Origin: Phyllobacterium myrsinacearum
GTDB lineage: Bacteria > Pseudomonadota > Alphaproteobacteria > Rhizobiales > Rhizobiaceae
Length of the DNA stretch: 64,000 bases
Direction: 5' to 3'
Assembly: GCF_014138285.1 (NCBI RefSeq)
Contig: NZ_JACGXN010000009.1
Location: forward strand, 62,001-126,000
A program made the translations under genes and the position numbers. The first letter of the stretch is position 1; the number at the start of each line of letters is the position of its first letter. Under the pieces are notes generated by a model. It ran no database searches. It saw nothing but the letters and a program-made list of their open reading frames with translations, and was not told where the DNA came from. Positions 8,724-17,335 of this stretch are shown one piece after another.

Positions 8724-8908
8724 AGGTTTGGGTCCGGTAAAAATGGGTTCAATGTGCGGGTGCGCTATACACCCAAACGTTACAGCGGTCGAGCGATCAT
8801 TGACCTTTTGCATTCAGCTGCGGGTCAATCACTCTCAAGCTATCCCGTTTGGGATCTTTGATGAAAACACTGCGAATGCGGTGTCTTCGTGACCGTATCG
8901 GCCGCTTG

Positions 8909-9253
8909 TTACTGCGTGCCTTCGATGGCTTTCAGATCGTCCTGCTGCTGCTGGACCAGCTTCTTCATTTCGGCCTGTCGCCGGGCAACGGCTGCCGGAT
9001 CGGCAGTGGCGTTGCCCTGCCCGCTTTTGGCGGCGACAAGCCTCTTCTGCAAGGCATCCTTTTCCTGAGGCGTAAACTGCGCGGTTTCACCCTTCGGATC
9101 GGGCGTGAACACGGGATAGGTTCCGGTATTGACCGGGCCGGTCAGTGGCGAGTTGGACATCGGCTCCGGTGGCGTGTTCGCACAGGCGCTCAAACCGGCA
9201 ATCAGAACGGCGCCAACCGAAAAGCGGATAATGGTTTTGACCGAGATATTCAT
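8909..9253 (-). CDS. Small lipoprotein, function unknown
   Basis: The 114 aa product has an N-terminal hydrophobic stretch ending in the lipobox LSAC, with C24 as the lipidated cysteine. The mature part is short and polar. Its C-terminal half is a Gln/Lys-rich probable helix (ARRQAEMKKLVQQQQDDLK) that may form a coiled coil. An in-frame start 87 bp upstream has no signal-peptide logic and is rejected. It lies 185 bp upstream of alaC on the same strand and is divergent from phaC, with a 250-bp spacer that must hold both promoters. No named family is recognised. Confidence 0.72.
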   Translation of the reverse strand: MNISVKTIIRFSVGAVLIAGLSACANTPPEPMSNSPLTGPVNTGTYPVFTPDPKGETAQFTPQEKDALQKRLVAAKSGQGNATADPAAVARRQAEMKKLVQQQQDDLKAIEGTQ

Positions 9254-9468
9254 TGTGTGTCCTGACTGCCGGAATCGATATTCATCATGGTGATAAGAAT
9301 TGCAGGTTAGAGGGATAGCATTAGAGCCCTGCACATTCAAATAGGTTCAATTCTGTTTTCTTCAGTGGAAATGCAATCCGCGGGCAAGGTGGCAATGCCG
9401 TTATCTTTCCTGCAGAATGGCTGCAATTGAATGTCCGTTGCCCTGACTTGTGGTATCATGTCTATTAT

Positions 9469-9494
9469 GCTGATCGGGAGGATCAGCGGGAGGA
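9469..9494 (+). promoter_or_regulatory. Hairpin plus duplicated Shine-Dalgarno before phaC
   Basis: GCTGATC (9469-9475) and GATCAGC (9481-9487) form a 7-bp stem with GGGAG in the loop. The real ribosome site GGGAGGA (9488-9494) follows immediately, 9 nt before the ATG. CGGGAGGA therefore occurs twice, once across the hairpin loop and once free. Confidence 0.45.
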
Positions 9495-9503
9495 AGCGAA
9501 TAT

Positions 9504-11324
9504 ATGGATAATCAAGGCGACAAGAGCGGAAAAACGCCGAACCTCGATAATTACGTGATCAAGGATCCGGAAGCCTTTGCGCGCAACGTCGCCCATATGA
9601 TCGAGCAGGCCGGCAAGGCTGCTTCAGCCTGGGTGGAACCGCGAGAAAAGGGCCTGAAACGTGACACGATCGCCGATCCCGTCACGGATGTGGTGAAAAC
9701 ACTCTCGCGCGTGTCCGAATACTGGCTGTCCGAGCCGGGCCGCGCGCTCGAAGCGCAAACCAAGCTTTTCGCCAGCTACATGACCATCTGGTCCAATTCC
9801 ATCCGCCGCATGAGCGGCGAAGAGGTGGAAGACATCGTCAAGCCTGAGAAAGGCGACAAACGCTTCGCTGACGAAGACTGGGGCAAGAACGCGTTTTTTG
9901 ATTTTCTCAAGCAAGCCTATCTCGTAACCGCAAACTGGGCCGGAGAACTCGTCACCCATGCGGAAGGTCTTGACGACCATACGCGCCACAAGGCTGCGTT
10001 TTATGTCAAGCAGTTGACATCAGCGATATCCCCGAGCAATTTTCTGCTGACCAATCCGGAACTTTACAAGGAAACAGTCGCCAGCAACGGCGAGAACCTG
10101 GTCAAGGGCATGAAGATGCTGGCGGAAGATATCGTCGCCGGTGGCGGGGACCTGCGCCTGCGGCAATCGGATATGACCAAGTTCACCCTGGGTGAAAATG
10201 TTGCGACAACCCCCGGCAAGGTCATCGCGCGCAGCGAAGTCGCCGAAATCATCCAGTATGAGCCCTCAACCAAGGACGTGCTGAAACGCCCGCTGCTGAT
10301 TTGCCCACCGTGGATCAACAAGTTCTATATCCTTGATCTGAACGCCGAAAAATCATTCGTCAAATGGGCCATCGACCAGGGTCATACCGTCTTCGTGATC
10401 TCGTGGGTCAATCCCGACCATCGCCACGCATTGAAGGACTGGACAGCCTATATCAATGAGGGCCTGCGTTTTGGTCTCGATACTATCGAGGGTGCAACGG
10501 GCGAAAAGGCTGTCAATGCGATCGGTTATTGCGTCGGCGGAACCCTTTTGAGTGCCGCCCTCGCCCTTTTCGCTCGGGAAGGTGAAAACCGGATCAGGAG
10601 TGCCACGCTCTTCACCACACAGGTGGATTTCACCTATGCCGGTGATCTCAAGGTCTTTGTCGATGAGGACCAGATTCGTGCGCTGGAAACAGCAATGTCG
10701 GCCGAGGGTTATCTGGATGGCACGCGTATGGCCACGGCCTTCAATATGCTGCGTTCAGGCGATCTGATCTGGCCCTACGTCGTCAACAACTATATGCGCG
10801 GCCGAGATCCGGTGCCGTTTGATCTCCTGTACTGGAATGCCGACGCGACACGCATGAGTGCCGCCAATCATTCCTATTATCTGCGCAACTGCTATCTCGA
10901 CAACAATCTGGTGCGCGGGATGATGAAGCTCGCAGGCGAAAACCTGTCGCTGGGTGATATCAAAATTCCAATCTACAATCTCGCCGCCAAGGAAGACCAC
11001 ATCGCGCCCGCACTGTCTGTATTCACCGGCTGCAAGTATTTTGGCGGCGATGTGACTTACGTGCTTGCGGGCTCGGGTCACATTGCCGGGGTTGTCAACC
11101 CACCTGCCAAGAACAAGTATCAGTACTGGACCGGTGATTCACCCCTTGGGGCGTTCGATGAATGGCTCACCAAGACAACAGAACATCCCGGTTCCTGGTG
11201 GAATCATTGGCATACATGGATCGAATCACAGGACGACAAGCGCGTTCCGGCCCGTATACCGGGCGAAAATGGCGCGGAAATTCTCGCCGAAGCGCCTGGA
11301 ACCTATGTCCGCATCCGCGTCTGA
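9504..11324 (+). CDS. phaC: Class I poly(3-hydroxyalkanoate) synthase PhaC
   Basis: PhaC polymerises (R)-3-hydroxyacyl-CoA into the storage polyester PHA at the granule surface. The 606 aa length is typical for class I. The lipase-box-like GYCVGG gives the nucleophile C343, and the other triad members are D498 (KEDHIAP) and H526 (GSGHIAG). The PhaC N-terminal domain occupies roughly the first 270 residues and the alpha/beta-hydrolase fold the rest. The ATG has an excellent ribosome site (GGGAGGA). No phaA, phaB or phasin gene is beside it, which is common in rhizobia, where the pathway is dispersed. Confidence 0.96.
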   Translation: MDNQGDKSGKTPNLDNYVIKDPEAFARNVAHMIEQAGKAASAWVEPREKGLKRDTIADPVTDVVKTLSRVSEYWLSEPGRALEAQTKLFASYMTIWSNSIRRMSGEEVEDIVKPEKGDKRFADEDWGKNAFFDFLKQAYLVTANWAGELVTHAEGLDDHTRHKAAFYVKQLTSAISPSNFLLTNPELYKETVASNGENLVKGMKMLAEDIVAGGGDLRLRQSDMTKFTLGENVATTPGKVIARSEVAEIIQYEPSTKDVLKRPLLICPPWINKFYILDLNAEKSFVKWAIDQGHTVFVISWVNPDHRHALKDWTAYINEGLRFGLDTIEGATGEKAVNAIGYCVGGTLLSAALALFAREGENRIRSATLFTTQVDFTYAGDLKVFVDEDQIRALETAMSAEGYLDGTRMATAFNMLRSGDLIWPYVVNNYMRGRDPVPFDLLYWNADATRMSAANHSYYLRNCYLDNNLVRGMMKLAGENLSLGDIKIPIYNLAAKEDHIAPALSVFTGCKYFGGDVTYVLAGSGHIAGVVNPPAKNKYQYWTGDSPLGAFDEWLTKTTEHPGSWWNHWHTWIESQDDKRVPARIPGENGAEILAEAPGTYVRIRV

Positions 11325-11374
11325 AAACCCTCTATTTTGCTGGTTTTCAAGTTTCTCCAAGAGTTCGCGACCAT

Positions 11375-11404
11375 GGCAGGAAAGTGGCTAATCACTTTTT
11401 TGCC
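11375..11404 (+). terminator. Terminator after phaC
   Basis: AAAGTG (11381-11386) pairs with CACTTT around a 6-nt loop, and the T-run of the distal arm follows directly. An outer GGCA/TGCC pair can extend the stem. It lies about 50 bp after the phaC stop. Confidence 0.55.
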
Positions 11405-11576
11405 TCATTCTCACTATAGCCCAACGCTTGTGGAGACGTTTAAAAACCGTTAACTTTACATACTCTCTGCCGGTGTTTTTTGCACTTCAGCTAAACTTCG
11501 CGAGCATCCTGCTCCTATAAAAAGCGGATTGGACCGAACCTTTGCAAGAGCCGGAAAAGACGAGACGGGGGAATCG

Positions 11577-12881
11577 TTGAACAAGCTGTCAGCCTCAGTA
11601 GCGGCCTTCCGGGCAAGCACCGTCATATGTGTTGTTACGCTTTTTGCGATGGCAACCGTGTCGTGCACCTCGACAGGCTCGTCACCGACAGCAGGGTCCG
11701 TTCTTAGTGTAACGCCAACCACGACGACAACATCCACGGCCACGGCTGACGCCCATGCCATGCCGGTGACCGGATCAGAAAATGTATCCCCGGAAGCCCT
11801 TGCGCTCGCCGGAAGTTCCGAAACGAACGCCTTGAAGGCGGCCACCGAAGCCGAGGCCCATCCCGGACAGGGCAAGGTCGCCGCGACCGCTACTCCGATC
11901 CAGACAGGTAAGGATGCCGCAACAGGCAAGATACCAGGCAAAACAGCGCTTTTTGGATCCAGCACGCCACAACCGGAGGCCCAGCAGCAATTTGCTGCCC
12001 TGGCACCAGCCACCGCGAAACCACCCGTGAAGACATCGCTGTTTGGCGGCTCTTCCAAGGCTGAGGAATCAGCTTCGGAGCAGCCCCAGCAGGTGGAGGT
12101 ACCTGCGGCGCCGGAAACCACCGGCAAGACTGCCAAAGGTGCACAGGCCGCCGCGGACGATCAACCGGCAGCGGCCGAAATCAAGCCGGGTGCACATGCA
12201 CCCGCTCCCGGCAAGGATAACGGGCTGCTTGTGCGGCTCTTTGCCAACAATGCAGGTGCTTCATCAGCAAAACGGCAGCAAGCAGTTATTCAGCCGAAGG
12301 CACAGGCCCAGCTCAAGGCCATTAGCAGCGACACACCCGTACAAACAGCCGGATTGCCGTCACCATCGGATTATAAACCGACCGAGCATCTTTCGTCCCT
12401 TCCCGGCGTGCGCCCCAACGGCGGTATCCAGATTATGCAGCGCGACAGCCTCTATCAGGATGACGATGTTGAATCGGCTGCAGCACCAGTGATTCTTGCT
12501 TCCGCAGCCGGATTGGCGCGGCTGGCGCCCAACGGCCTTCGGGTCCAGCGCGAAAGTGTCGATGTCGCCTGCCTGAAGCCGCAACTGGTCGGCATGCTGA
12601 AGTCCATCGAACGGCGCTACGGCAAATCTGTCATCGTCACGTCAGGATATCGCAGCCCGCCGTACAACCGGCTGGTGAACGGGGCAAAGGCCTCTTTGCA
12701 TATGTCCTGCGCCGCAGCGGACATTCAGGTTCCCGGTATTTCCAAGTGGGAATTGGCCAACTTTGCCCGTTCCATGCCGGGTCGCGGCGGCGTCGGCACC
12801 TACTGCCACACCGAATCAGTTCATGTGGATATTGGCCCGACTCGCGACTGGAACTGGCGCTGCGGCAGCCGCCGCGGATAA
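11577..12881 (+). CDS. Secreted or lipid-anchored peptidase M15-type (D-Ala-D-Ala carboxypeptidase-like) protein
   Basis: The C-terminal 120 residues are an M15-type metallopeptidase domain: VTSGYRSPPYNR, then SLHMSCAAADIQV giving His and Asp ligands, and SVHVDIG giving the second His. Such proteins trim peptidoglycan peptides in the periplasm. Before it lies a long Ala/Pro/Thr-rich linker (about residues 30-310), and the N-terminus is a signal segment ending TVSC, a non-canonical lipobox, so lipidation is uncertain. I choose the TTG at 11577, preceded by GGGGGAA, giving 434 aa; another TTG at 11529 would extend it by 16 residues. It follows phaC after a terminator and is probably separately transcribed. 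Confidence 0.8.
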   Translation: MNKLSASVAAFRASTVICVVTLFAMATVSCTSTGSSPTAGSVLSVTPTTTTTSTATADAHAMPVTGSENVSPEALALAGSSETNALKAATEAEAHPGQGKVAATATPIQTGKDAATGKIPGKTALFGSSTPQPEAQQQFAALAPATAKPPVKTSLFGGSSKAEESASEQPQQVEVPAAPETTGKTAKGAQAAADDQPAAAEIKPGAHAPAPGKDNGLLVRLFANNAGASSAKRQQAVIQPKAQAQLKAISSDTPVQTAGLPSPSDYKPTEHLSSLPGVRPNGGIQIMQRDSLYQDDDVESAAAPVILASAAGLARLAPNGLRVQRESVDVACLKPQLVGMLKSIERRYGKSVIVTSGYRSPPYNRLVNGAKASLHMSCAAADIQVPGISKWELANFARSMPGRGGVGTYCHTESVHVDIGPTRDWNWRCGSRRG

Positions 12882-13028
12882 GCCAAATCAGCAGAGGCAG
12901 CATCCGGGCAGCCTGATACGAACTGAATTTTCTCACGACCCCCTCAACAATTTTCACTTTTCCCAAAAAAGAATGAAATATGGGGTTGCAGTCGAAAAAC
13001 TGTTTCACTATAAGCCGCTTACCTGCAG

Positions 13029-13103
13029 GCGCCCATCGTCTAGCGGTTAGGACGGCGCCCTTTCACGGCGCAAACAGGGGTTCGATTCCCCTTGGGCGTA
13101 CCA
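13029..13103 (+). tRNA. tRNA-Glu (anticodon TTC)
   Basis: A full cloverleaf can be drawn. The acceptor stem GCGCCCA pairs with TGGGCGT (one G-T pair). The anticodon stem GCGCC/GGCGC encloses loop CTTTCAC with anticodon TTC. The T stem AGGGG/CCCCT encloses TTCGATT. The discriminator A is followed by an encoded CCA. Confidence 0.97.
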
Positions 13104-13172
13104 GGTTTTCTCCTTAGAAAATCAATGATTTATCACAGTCAGCTAACAGGCCTGTCTGCTGATATCCATGTA

Positions 13173-13203
13173 AACGGCCAGCCCTCTGGGAGAGCCGGCC
13201 GTT
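13173..13203 (-). terminator. Stable stem-loop between tRNA-Glu and a convergent lipoprotein gene
   Basis: AACGGCC (13173-13179) pairs with GGCCGTT (13197-13203), and internal bases GCCCTCT/AGAGCC can extend the stem. It lies 20 bp past the stop of the minus-strand lipoprotein gene and 70 bp past the tRNA. The T-run is short on both strands, so termination strength is uncertain. Confidence 0.5.
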
Positions 13204-13223
13204 CTGTCATTTGGTCAGTACAG

Positions 13224-13403
13224 CTAGTTTGCAGGTGCCGGTTTTGCCGGATCTGCTGCCGGAGCGCTCGGAGCGGCATCGGGTTTTGCCGGCTCCTGAG
13301 TGGTCGCGGGTGGCGTCGTGCTGCCCCCGGATTGTTTGTTGTCACAAGCTGCTAATGTGAACGCAGCGACCGCTAGAATCGGTACAAGAAACTTATAGTT
13401 CAT
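13224..13403 (-). CDS. Small proline/alanine-rich lipoprotein
   Basis: The 59 aa product starts at an ATG with an excellent ribosome site (AGGAGG). It has a textbook lipoprotein signal: MNYKF, a hydrophobic core, then LAAC with C20 lipidated. The mature 40 residues are almost entirely Pro, Ala, Thr and Asp (KPDAAPSAPAADPAKPAPAN), so it is probably an unstructured surface tether. An in-frame start 90 bp upstream is rejected because it would bury the signal peptide. No named family is recognised. Confidence 0.7.
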   Translation of the reverse strand: MNYKFLVPILAVAAFTLAACDNKQSGGSTTPPATTQEPAKPDAAPSAPAADPAKPAPAN

Positions 13404-13557
13404 CGTGTCTCCTCCTATGCGTTTCACCCGCCTTAGGCAGGCACTACACAGGATGTGACAGTCAAAGCGGCGAGAACACCCCATGACGTTCAAGCTTTGT
13501 CACCGACTGTTAAACAAAGTTATGAGGTTGTATTCCTGACCTGACCTATCATGAATC

Positions 13558-13668
13558 ACTGCTGAGATTCCGATCTTTGGCAGTAGGGTTCGGTTTAACC
13601 TCCAAACGAACCCGAATTCTCCCACCCCAGAGCAAATTTGCCTGCCCTTCAAAAGGCAGGCTTTTTTT
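13558..13668 (+). ncRNA. Candidate trans-acting sRNA with anti-Shine-Dalgarno loop
   Basis: Three consecutive stem-loops end in a strong intrinsic terminator with no credible ORF before it. Hairpin 1 is CTGC...GCAG (13559-13583). Hairpin 2 is GGGTTCG/CGAACCC (13586-13613) and presents AACCTCC in its loop. A C-rich single strand CTCCCACCCC (13619-13628) follows. Hairpin 3 is GCCTGCC/GGCAGGC with seven T. A good -10 TATCAT (13547-13552) predicts a start near 13558; no clear -35 is seen. The ~110-nt size, three hairpins and exposed anti-SD motifs match the AbcR/alpha-r15 style of Hfq-dependent sRNA, but family membership is inference. Confidence 0.6.
13640..13668 (+). terminator. Rho-independent terminator of the candidate sRNA
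   Basis: GCCTGCC (13640-13646) and GGCAGGC (13655-13661) form a perfect 7-bp stem followed by seven T (13662-13668). It points away from any coding region on the plus strand, which is what reveals the non-coding unit before it. Confidence 0.85.
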
Positions 13669-13777
13669 CGCAATTGATTCATTACGCAGCGGTTTCAATG
13701 CCTGCGAATGAGCACAGGTGGGACACAATCTCAGCATGTTTTTCCGGCCCCATAGACGCATGCAGGAAAACACATTC

Positions 13778-13900
13778 ATGAGCAAACAAGCAAAAACAAC
13801 AGCGACTTTCTTTCTGGCGGGCCTTTTGGCTGTCGCCGCTGTGCTCATGGCAGATATGTCCCTCGCGGATGTGATCAGGACAGTGCAAAATCTGTCTTGA
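13778..13900 (+). CDS. Possible 40-residue single-membrane-span peptide
   Basis: An ATG with an upstream GGAAAA site opens a 40-codon frame. The product has a basic N-terminus (MSKQAKTT), one hydrophobic span (about residues 10-28) and a short amphipathic tail. It sits between the sRNA terminator and sfsA. Length and topology resemble bacterial small membrane proteins, but a signal-like stretch can occur by chance, so this is tentative. Confidence 0.33.
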   Translation: MSKQAKTTATFFLAGLLAVAAVLMADMSLADVIRTVQNLS

Positions 13901-13953
13901 TGCCAGGAGCGATTACTGTTGTTCCACCATTCGCCGTCGGGTAAATCTCGCGG

Positions 13954-14655
13954 ATGATTTTCTCAACGCCCCTCGTCACCGGCCAACTCGTCCAGCGCTA
14001 TAAACGGTTTCTTGCCGACATTATTCTGGATGACGGCAGCCCGATCACCAGTTCGGTTCCCAACACCGGCTCCATGCTTGGGCTTACTGACCCCGGCATC
14101 CGGGTCTGGTTGTCACTGTCGGACGGTATAAAGCGTAAATATGCACATACACTGCAAATCGTCGAAGCGCAGGGCACGCTGGTGGGCATCAATACGGGCT
14201 TGCCAAATCGCATTGCCGAAGAAGCCATTCTGTCTGGCCTGGTGCCTTCCCTTTCCGGCTATCGCGACCTCAGGCGGGAGCAGAAATACGGCGTCAACTC
14301 CCGGATTGACATCCTGTTGACGGACCCCGATCGGGCAGATGCCTATGTCGAGGTGAAGAATGTGCATTTTTCCCGCACGGAAAATCTGGCAGAATTTCCC
14401 GATTCTCCTACTGCCCGTGGCGCAAAACATCTGGACGAGCTTGGCAACATGGTTGAGAATGGTCACCGTGGTGTCATGCTTTATGTCATCCAGCGCGATG
14501 ATTGCGATCGTTTGAGAATCTGCGGCGACCTGGACCCGGTGTACGCAAGGGCATTCGAGCGGGCAATGAGTCGTGGGGTTGAAGCTTACGCAATAAGATG
14601 CCACATCAGACCTTCGGGTATCGCAGCAACAGGCGCGATACCCATTATTGATTGA
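13954..14655 (+). CDS. sfsA: SfsA family DNA/RNA nuclease-like protein (sugar fermentation stimulation protein)
   Basis: The 233 aa protein matches SfsA throughout: an N-terminal OB-like part ([18 protein letters not shown]), then a PD-(D/E)XK-like core with the RIDILLTD and YVEVKNVHF motifs, and the C-terminal [10 protein letters not shown] region. SfsA was first linked to maltose metabolism in E. coli; its fold suggests a nuclease, and its biological role is unsettled. It is followed at 18 bp by map and then radC on the same strand, a conserved rhizobial order, so these three probably form one operon. Confidence 0.93.
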   Translation: MIFSTPLVTGQLVQRYKRFLADIILDDGSPITSSVPNTGSMLGLTDPGIRVWLSLSDGIKRKYAHTLQIVEAQGTLVGINTGLPNRIAEEAILSGLVPSLSGYRDLRREQKYGVNSRIDILLTDPDRADAYVEVKNVHFSRTENLAEFPDSPTARGAKHLDELGNMVENGHRGVMLYVIQRDDCDRLRICGDLDPVYARAFERAMSRGVEAYAIRCHIRPSGIAATGAIPIID

Positions 14656-14673
14656 CGCCAAGCGGAAAGCACC

Positions 14674-15504
14674 ATGGTTACCTATCTCGATGCGCAGACT
14701 GCGCCCCTGAAGAACACCGGACAGATCAGGCTTCACAGTCCTGAAGGTTTTGCGGCCATGCGCAAGGCATGCCAGCTGACTGCGCGCTGTCTCGATGAGC
14801 TTGTCAGCATTGTTGAACCAGGTGTAACCACCAATACTATCGACCGCTTCGTTTTCGAATTTGGTGCCGATCATGGCGCCCTGCCCGCAACGCTGAACTA
14901 TCGCGGTTATACAAAATCCTCGTGCACCTCCATCAATCACGTGGTTTGCCACGGTATTCCGGATGACAAGCCGCTGCGTGAAGGTGATATCGTCAACATC
15001 GACGTGACCTATATTCTCGACGGTTGGCACGGCGATTCAAGCCGGATGTATCCGGTGGGCGAGATCAAGCGTGCTGCGGAACGTTTGATGGAAGTAACCC
15101 ATGAAAGCCTGATGCGCGGTATCGCGGCGGTTCGCCCCGGTGCCCGTACCGGCGCCATCGGCGCGGCAATTCAGAACTATGCCGAGGCGGAGCGCTGTTC
15201 GGTTGTTCGCGATTTCTGCGGCCATGGCGTCGGCCAGCTGTTTCACGACGCGCCGAACATCCTTCACTACGGCACGCCCAACGAAGGGGTGGAATTGCGC
15301 GAAGGCATGATCTTCACCATCGAGCCGATGATCAATCTCGGACGCCCGCATGTGAAAGTGTTGGCCGACGGCTGGACGGCGGTCACCCGTGACCGTTCGC
15401 TGACAGCACAGTACGAGCACACGGTTGGCGTCACCAAGGATGGTTGTGAAGTATTTACAGTGTCACCGGCAGGGCAGTTTGCACCTGGTCTGAAACTCGA
15501 TTAG
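14674..15504 (+). CDS. map: Type I methionine aminopeptidase
   Basis: It removes the initiator methionine from nascent proteins. The 276 aa sequence keeps every expected active-site residue: H93 (VCHGIP), metal ligands D110 (NIDV), D121 (HGDSS), H184 (CGHGVG), E217 (TIEPM) and E248 (YEHT). There is no N-terminal zinc-finger extension, as usual for bacterial type I enzymes. It is the middle gene of sfsA-map-radC, with 18- and 13-bp spacers. Confidence 0.97.
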   Translation: MVTYLDAQTAPLKNTGQIRLHSPEGFAAMRKACQLTARCLDELVSIVEPGVTTNTIDRFVFEFGADHGALPATLNYRGYTKSSCTSINHVVCHGIPDDKPLREGDIVNIDVTYILDGWHGDSSRMYPVGEIKRAAERLMEVTHESLMRGIAAVRPGARTGAIGAAIQNYAEAERCSVVRDFCGHGVGQLFHDAPNILHYGTPNEGVELREGMIFTIEPMINLGRPHVKVLADGWTAVTRDRSLTAQYEHTVGVTKDGCEVFTVSPAGQFAPGLKLD

Positions 15505-15517
15505 CGACTGAGAGGCC

Positions 15518-16309
15518 ATGAGCGAAGACGAGACACAAAAGACCTTCTTCCTCAACGAGCCTTCCCAGAAACCCTTGCAGAAACAACCTGGTGTTGAGAA
15601 AACTGCCGATACACCAAACACGGACAGCCAGCCTGCGGAGCCGCATTATACCGGCCATCGCGAACGTATGAAGGAACGTTTCCAGAAAGTCGGCCACGAG
15701 GGCTTTGCGGATTACGAGATGCTGGAAGTGCTGCTGTATCGCTCCATACGGCAGGGAGACACCAAACCACTGGCCAAGGCACTGCTGGCCCGCTTTGGCA
15801 GTCTGGCTCAAGTCCTGGGTGCTCCGGACCATCTGCTGCAGGAAGTGAAAGGCTGCGGGCCAACCGTCGCCTTTGATTTCAAGTTCATCACAGCCTTCGC
15901 ACACCGGTTCATACGCAGCGACATGAACGAGCGCGCAGTGCTCAGTTCATGGGGCAAGCTGATCGACTATTGCACAGCGGCCATGGCACATGAGTCTCGG
16001 GAACAGTTGCGCATTCTTTTTCTCGACAAGAAGAACACCCTCATCGCCGATGAGGTGCAGCAAGTGGGTACCATTGACCACCTCCCCGTCTATCCGCGCG
16101 AGGTCATAGCACGCGCACTACAGCTGTCAGCAAGTGCGATCATCCTCGTCCACAATCACCCCTCCGGCGACCCGACACCGTCCAGAGCCGATATAGAGAT
16201 GACCAAGACCATTGCCGGCATTGGTGGTCAGATGGGTATCGTGGTGCACGATCACATCATCATCGGGCGCAACGGCCATGCCAGCCTCAAAGGCATGAAA
16301 CTTTTCTAA
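15518..16309 (+). CDS. radC: RadC/JAB-domain protein
   Basis: The 263 aa protein has the N-terminal helix-hairpin-helix-like part ([19 protein letters not shown]) and the MPN/JAB1 metal-binding domain with [14 protein letters not shown] (H212, H214, D225). The original link to DNA repair in E. coli was later traced to another gene, so the function remains uncertain; the fold suggests a metal-dependent hydrolase. The first 45 residues are poorly conserved and probably flexible. It is the last gene of the sfsA-map-radC unit. Confidence 0.93.
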   Translation: MSEDETQKTFFLNEPSQKPLQKQPGVEKTADTPNTDSQPAEPHYTGHRERMKERFQKVGHEGFADYEMLEVLLYRSIRQGDTKPLAKALLARFGSLAQVLGAPDHLLQEVKGCGPTVAFDFKFITAFAHRFIRSDMNERAVLSSWGKLIDYCTAAMAHESREQLRILFLDKKNTLIADEVQQVGTIDHLPVYPREVIARALQLSASAIILVHNHPSGDPTPSRADIEMTKTIAGIGGQMGIVVHDHIIIGRNGHASLKGMKLF

Positions 16310-16401
16310 TACGGCGGGAAATTGCGTTCGAACCGCAATCGCGATCAAATGCCGTGTCATCCAGGCGTGTAGTTGGTTGTCTTGCTTTGGTGGAGAACTC
16401 C

Positions 16402-17235
16402 ATGAATTCGGTTGAGAAAGCGATCTGGTACGTTGAAGGGCATTTCGCCGAGGAAATAACCCTCGACGATATTGCTGACGTCGCTGGTCTGTCACGTTTC
16501 CATATGTCCCGCGCGTTTGGCATTTTTGCCGGACGCTCGGTCAGCAGCCATATAAGGGGACGCAGGCTTACTCAGGCAGCAAAGTCGCTGTGCGATGGTG
16601 CTCCTGATATTCTCAGCGTCGCGCTTGACGCCGGATATGGTTCCCACGAGGCATTCACGCGGGCGTTCCGTGATCAGTTCGGGCTCACGCCTGAACAGGT
16701 TCGTGCCCAACGCCACACTCAAAACATCCCATTGGTGGAGCCGATGAAAATGGACGAGAAATTCATCATCAATTTGGAAGAGCCGCGCATCGAAAATGGC
16801 AAGCCGATGCTGATGGCAGGCATAAGCGAGCGATACAGTTGCGAAACCAGCATTGGCATTCCGGCACAATGGCAGCGTTTCAATCCCTATTTCGGTCATA
16901 TCAATGGCCAGATCGGCAATGTAGCCTACGGCATCTGCTGCAACAGTGACGACGCCCAGAATTTCGATTATATCGCGGGTGCCGAAGTTGCCGATTTCTC
17001 CGATATCCCGCAGGAGTTCGCTCGGCTGCGCATCCCAGCGCAGACCTATCTGGTATTTTCCCATCGCGAGCATATTTCGACCATTCGCAGCACGATCATG
17101 ACGATCTGGGGCAAATGGTTGCCTGAATCCCGCCACGAGGTGACCGACGGGCCGAATCTTGAGCGTTATGGGCCGGAGTTTGACCCGCGAACCGGAAATG
17201 GCGGAATGGAGATCTGGATTCCGATCAAGAATTGA
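16402..17235 (+). CDS. AraC-family regulator with a GyrI-like effector-binding domain
   Basis: The 277 aa protein is a Rob-like fusion. Residues 1-105 hold two helix-turn-helix units of the AraC/XylS type (EEITLDDIADVAGLSRFHMS and VALDAGYGSHEAFTRAFRDQ). Residues about 125-277 form a GyrI-like small-molecule-binding domain, a layout tied to sensing of drugs or hydrophobic compounds. I start at the ATG at 16402, whose N-terminus matches the family; an upstream in-frame start adds 16 unlikely residues. The following BKACE-type gene is 100 bp downstream on the same strand. Confidence 0.85.
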   Translation: MNSVEKAIWYVEGHFAEEITLDDIADVAGLSRFHMSRAFGIFAGRSVSSHIRGRRLTQAAKSLCDGAPDILSVALDAGYGSHEAFTRAFRDQFGLTPEQVRAQRHTQNIPLVEPMKMDEKFIINLEEPRIENGKPMLMAGISERYSCETSIGIPAQWQRFNPYFGHINGQIGNVAYGICCNSDDAQNFDYIAGAEVADFSDIPQEFARLRIPAQTYLVFSHREHISTIRSTIMTIWGKWLPESRHEVTDGPNLERYGPEFDPRTGNGGMEIWIPIKN

Positions 17236-17335
17236 GGCGGAAAATCCGTTATCATTCAAACGAGCCGTTCCATGCTGACAGAGTGCTGTCAGGAGGAAAC
17301 CCGCTAGTATGATTGCGCAAACAGCGGAGGAAACC

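Noticed and set aside
13500-13888. Three minus-strand ORFs across the sRNA region
   Set aside because: They read through the terminator hairpin and carry no family signal; the plus-strand non-coding unit explains the region better.
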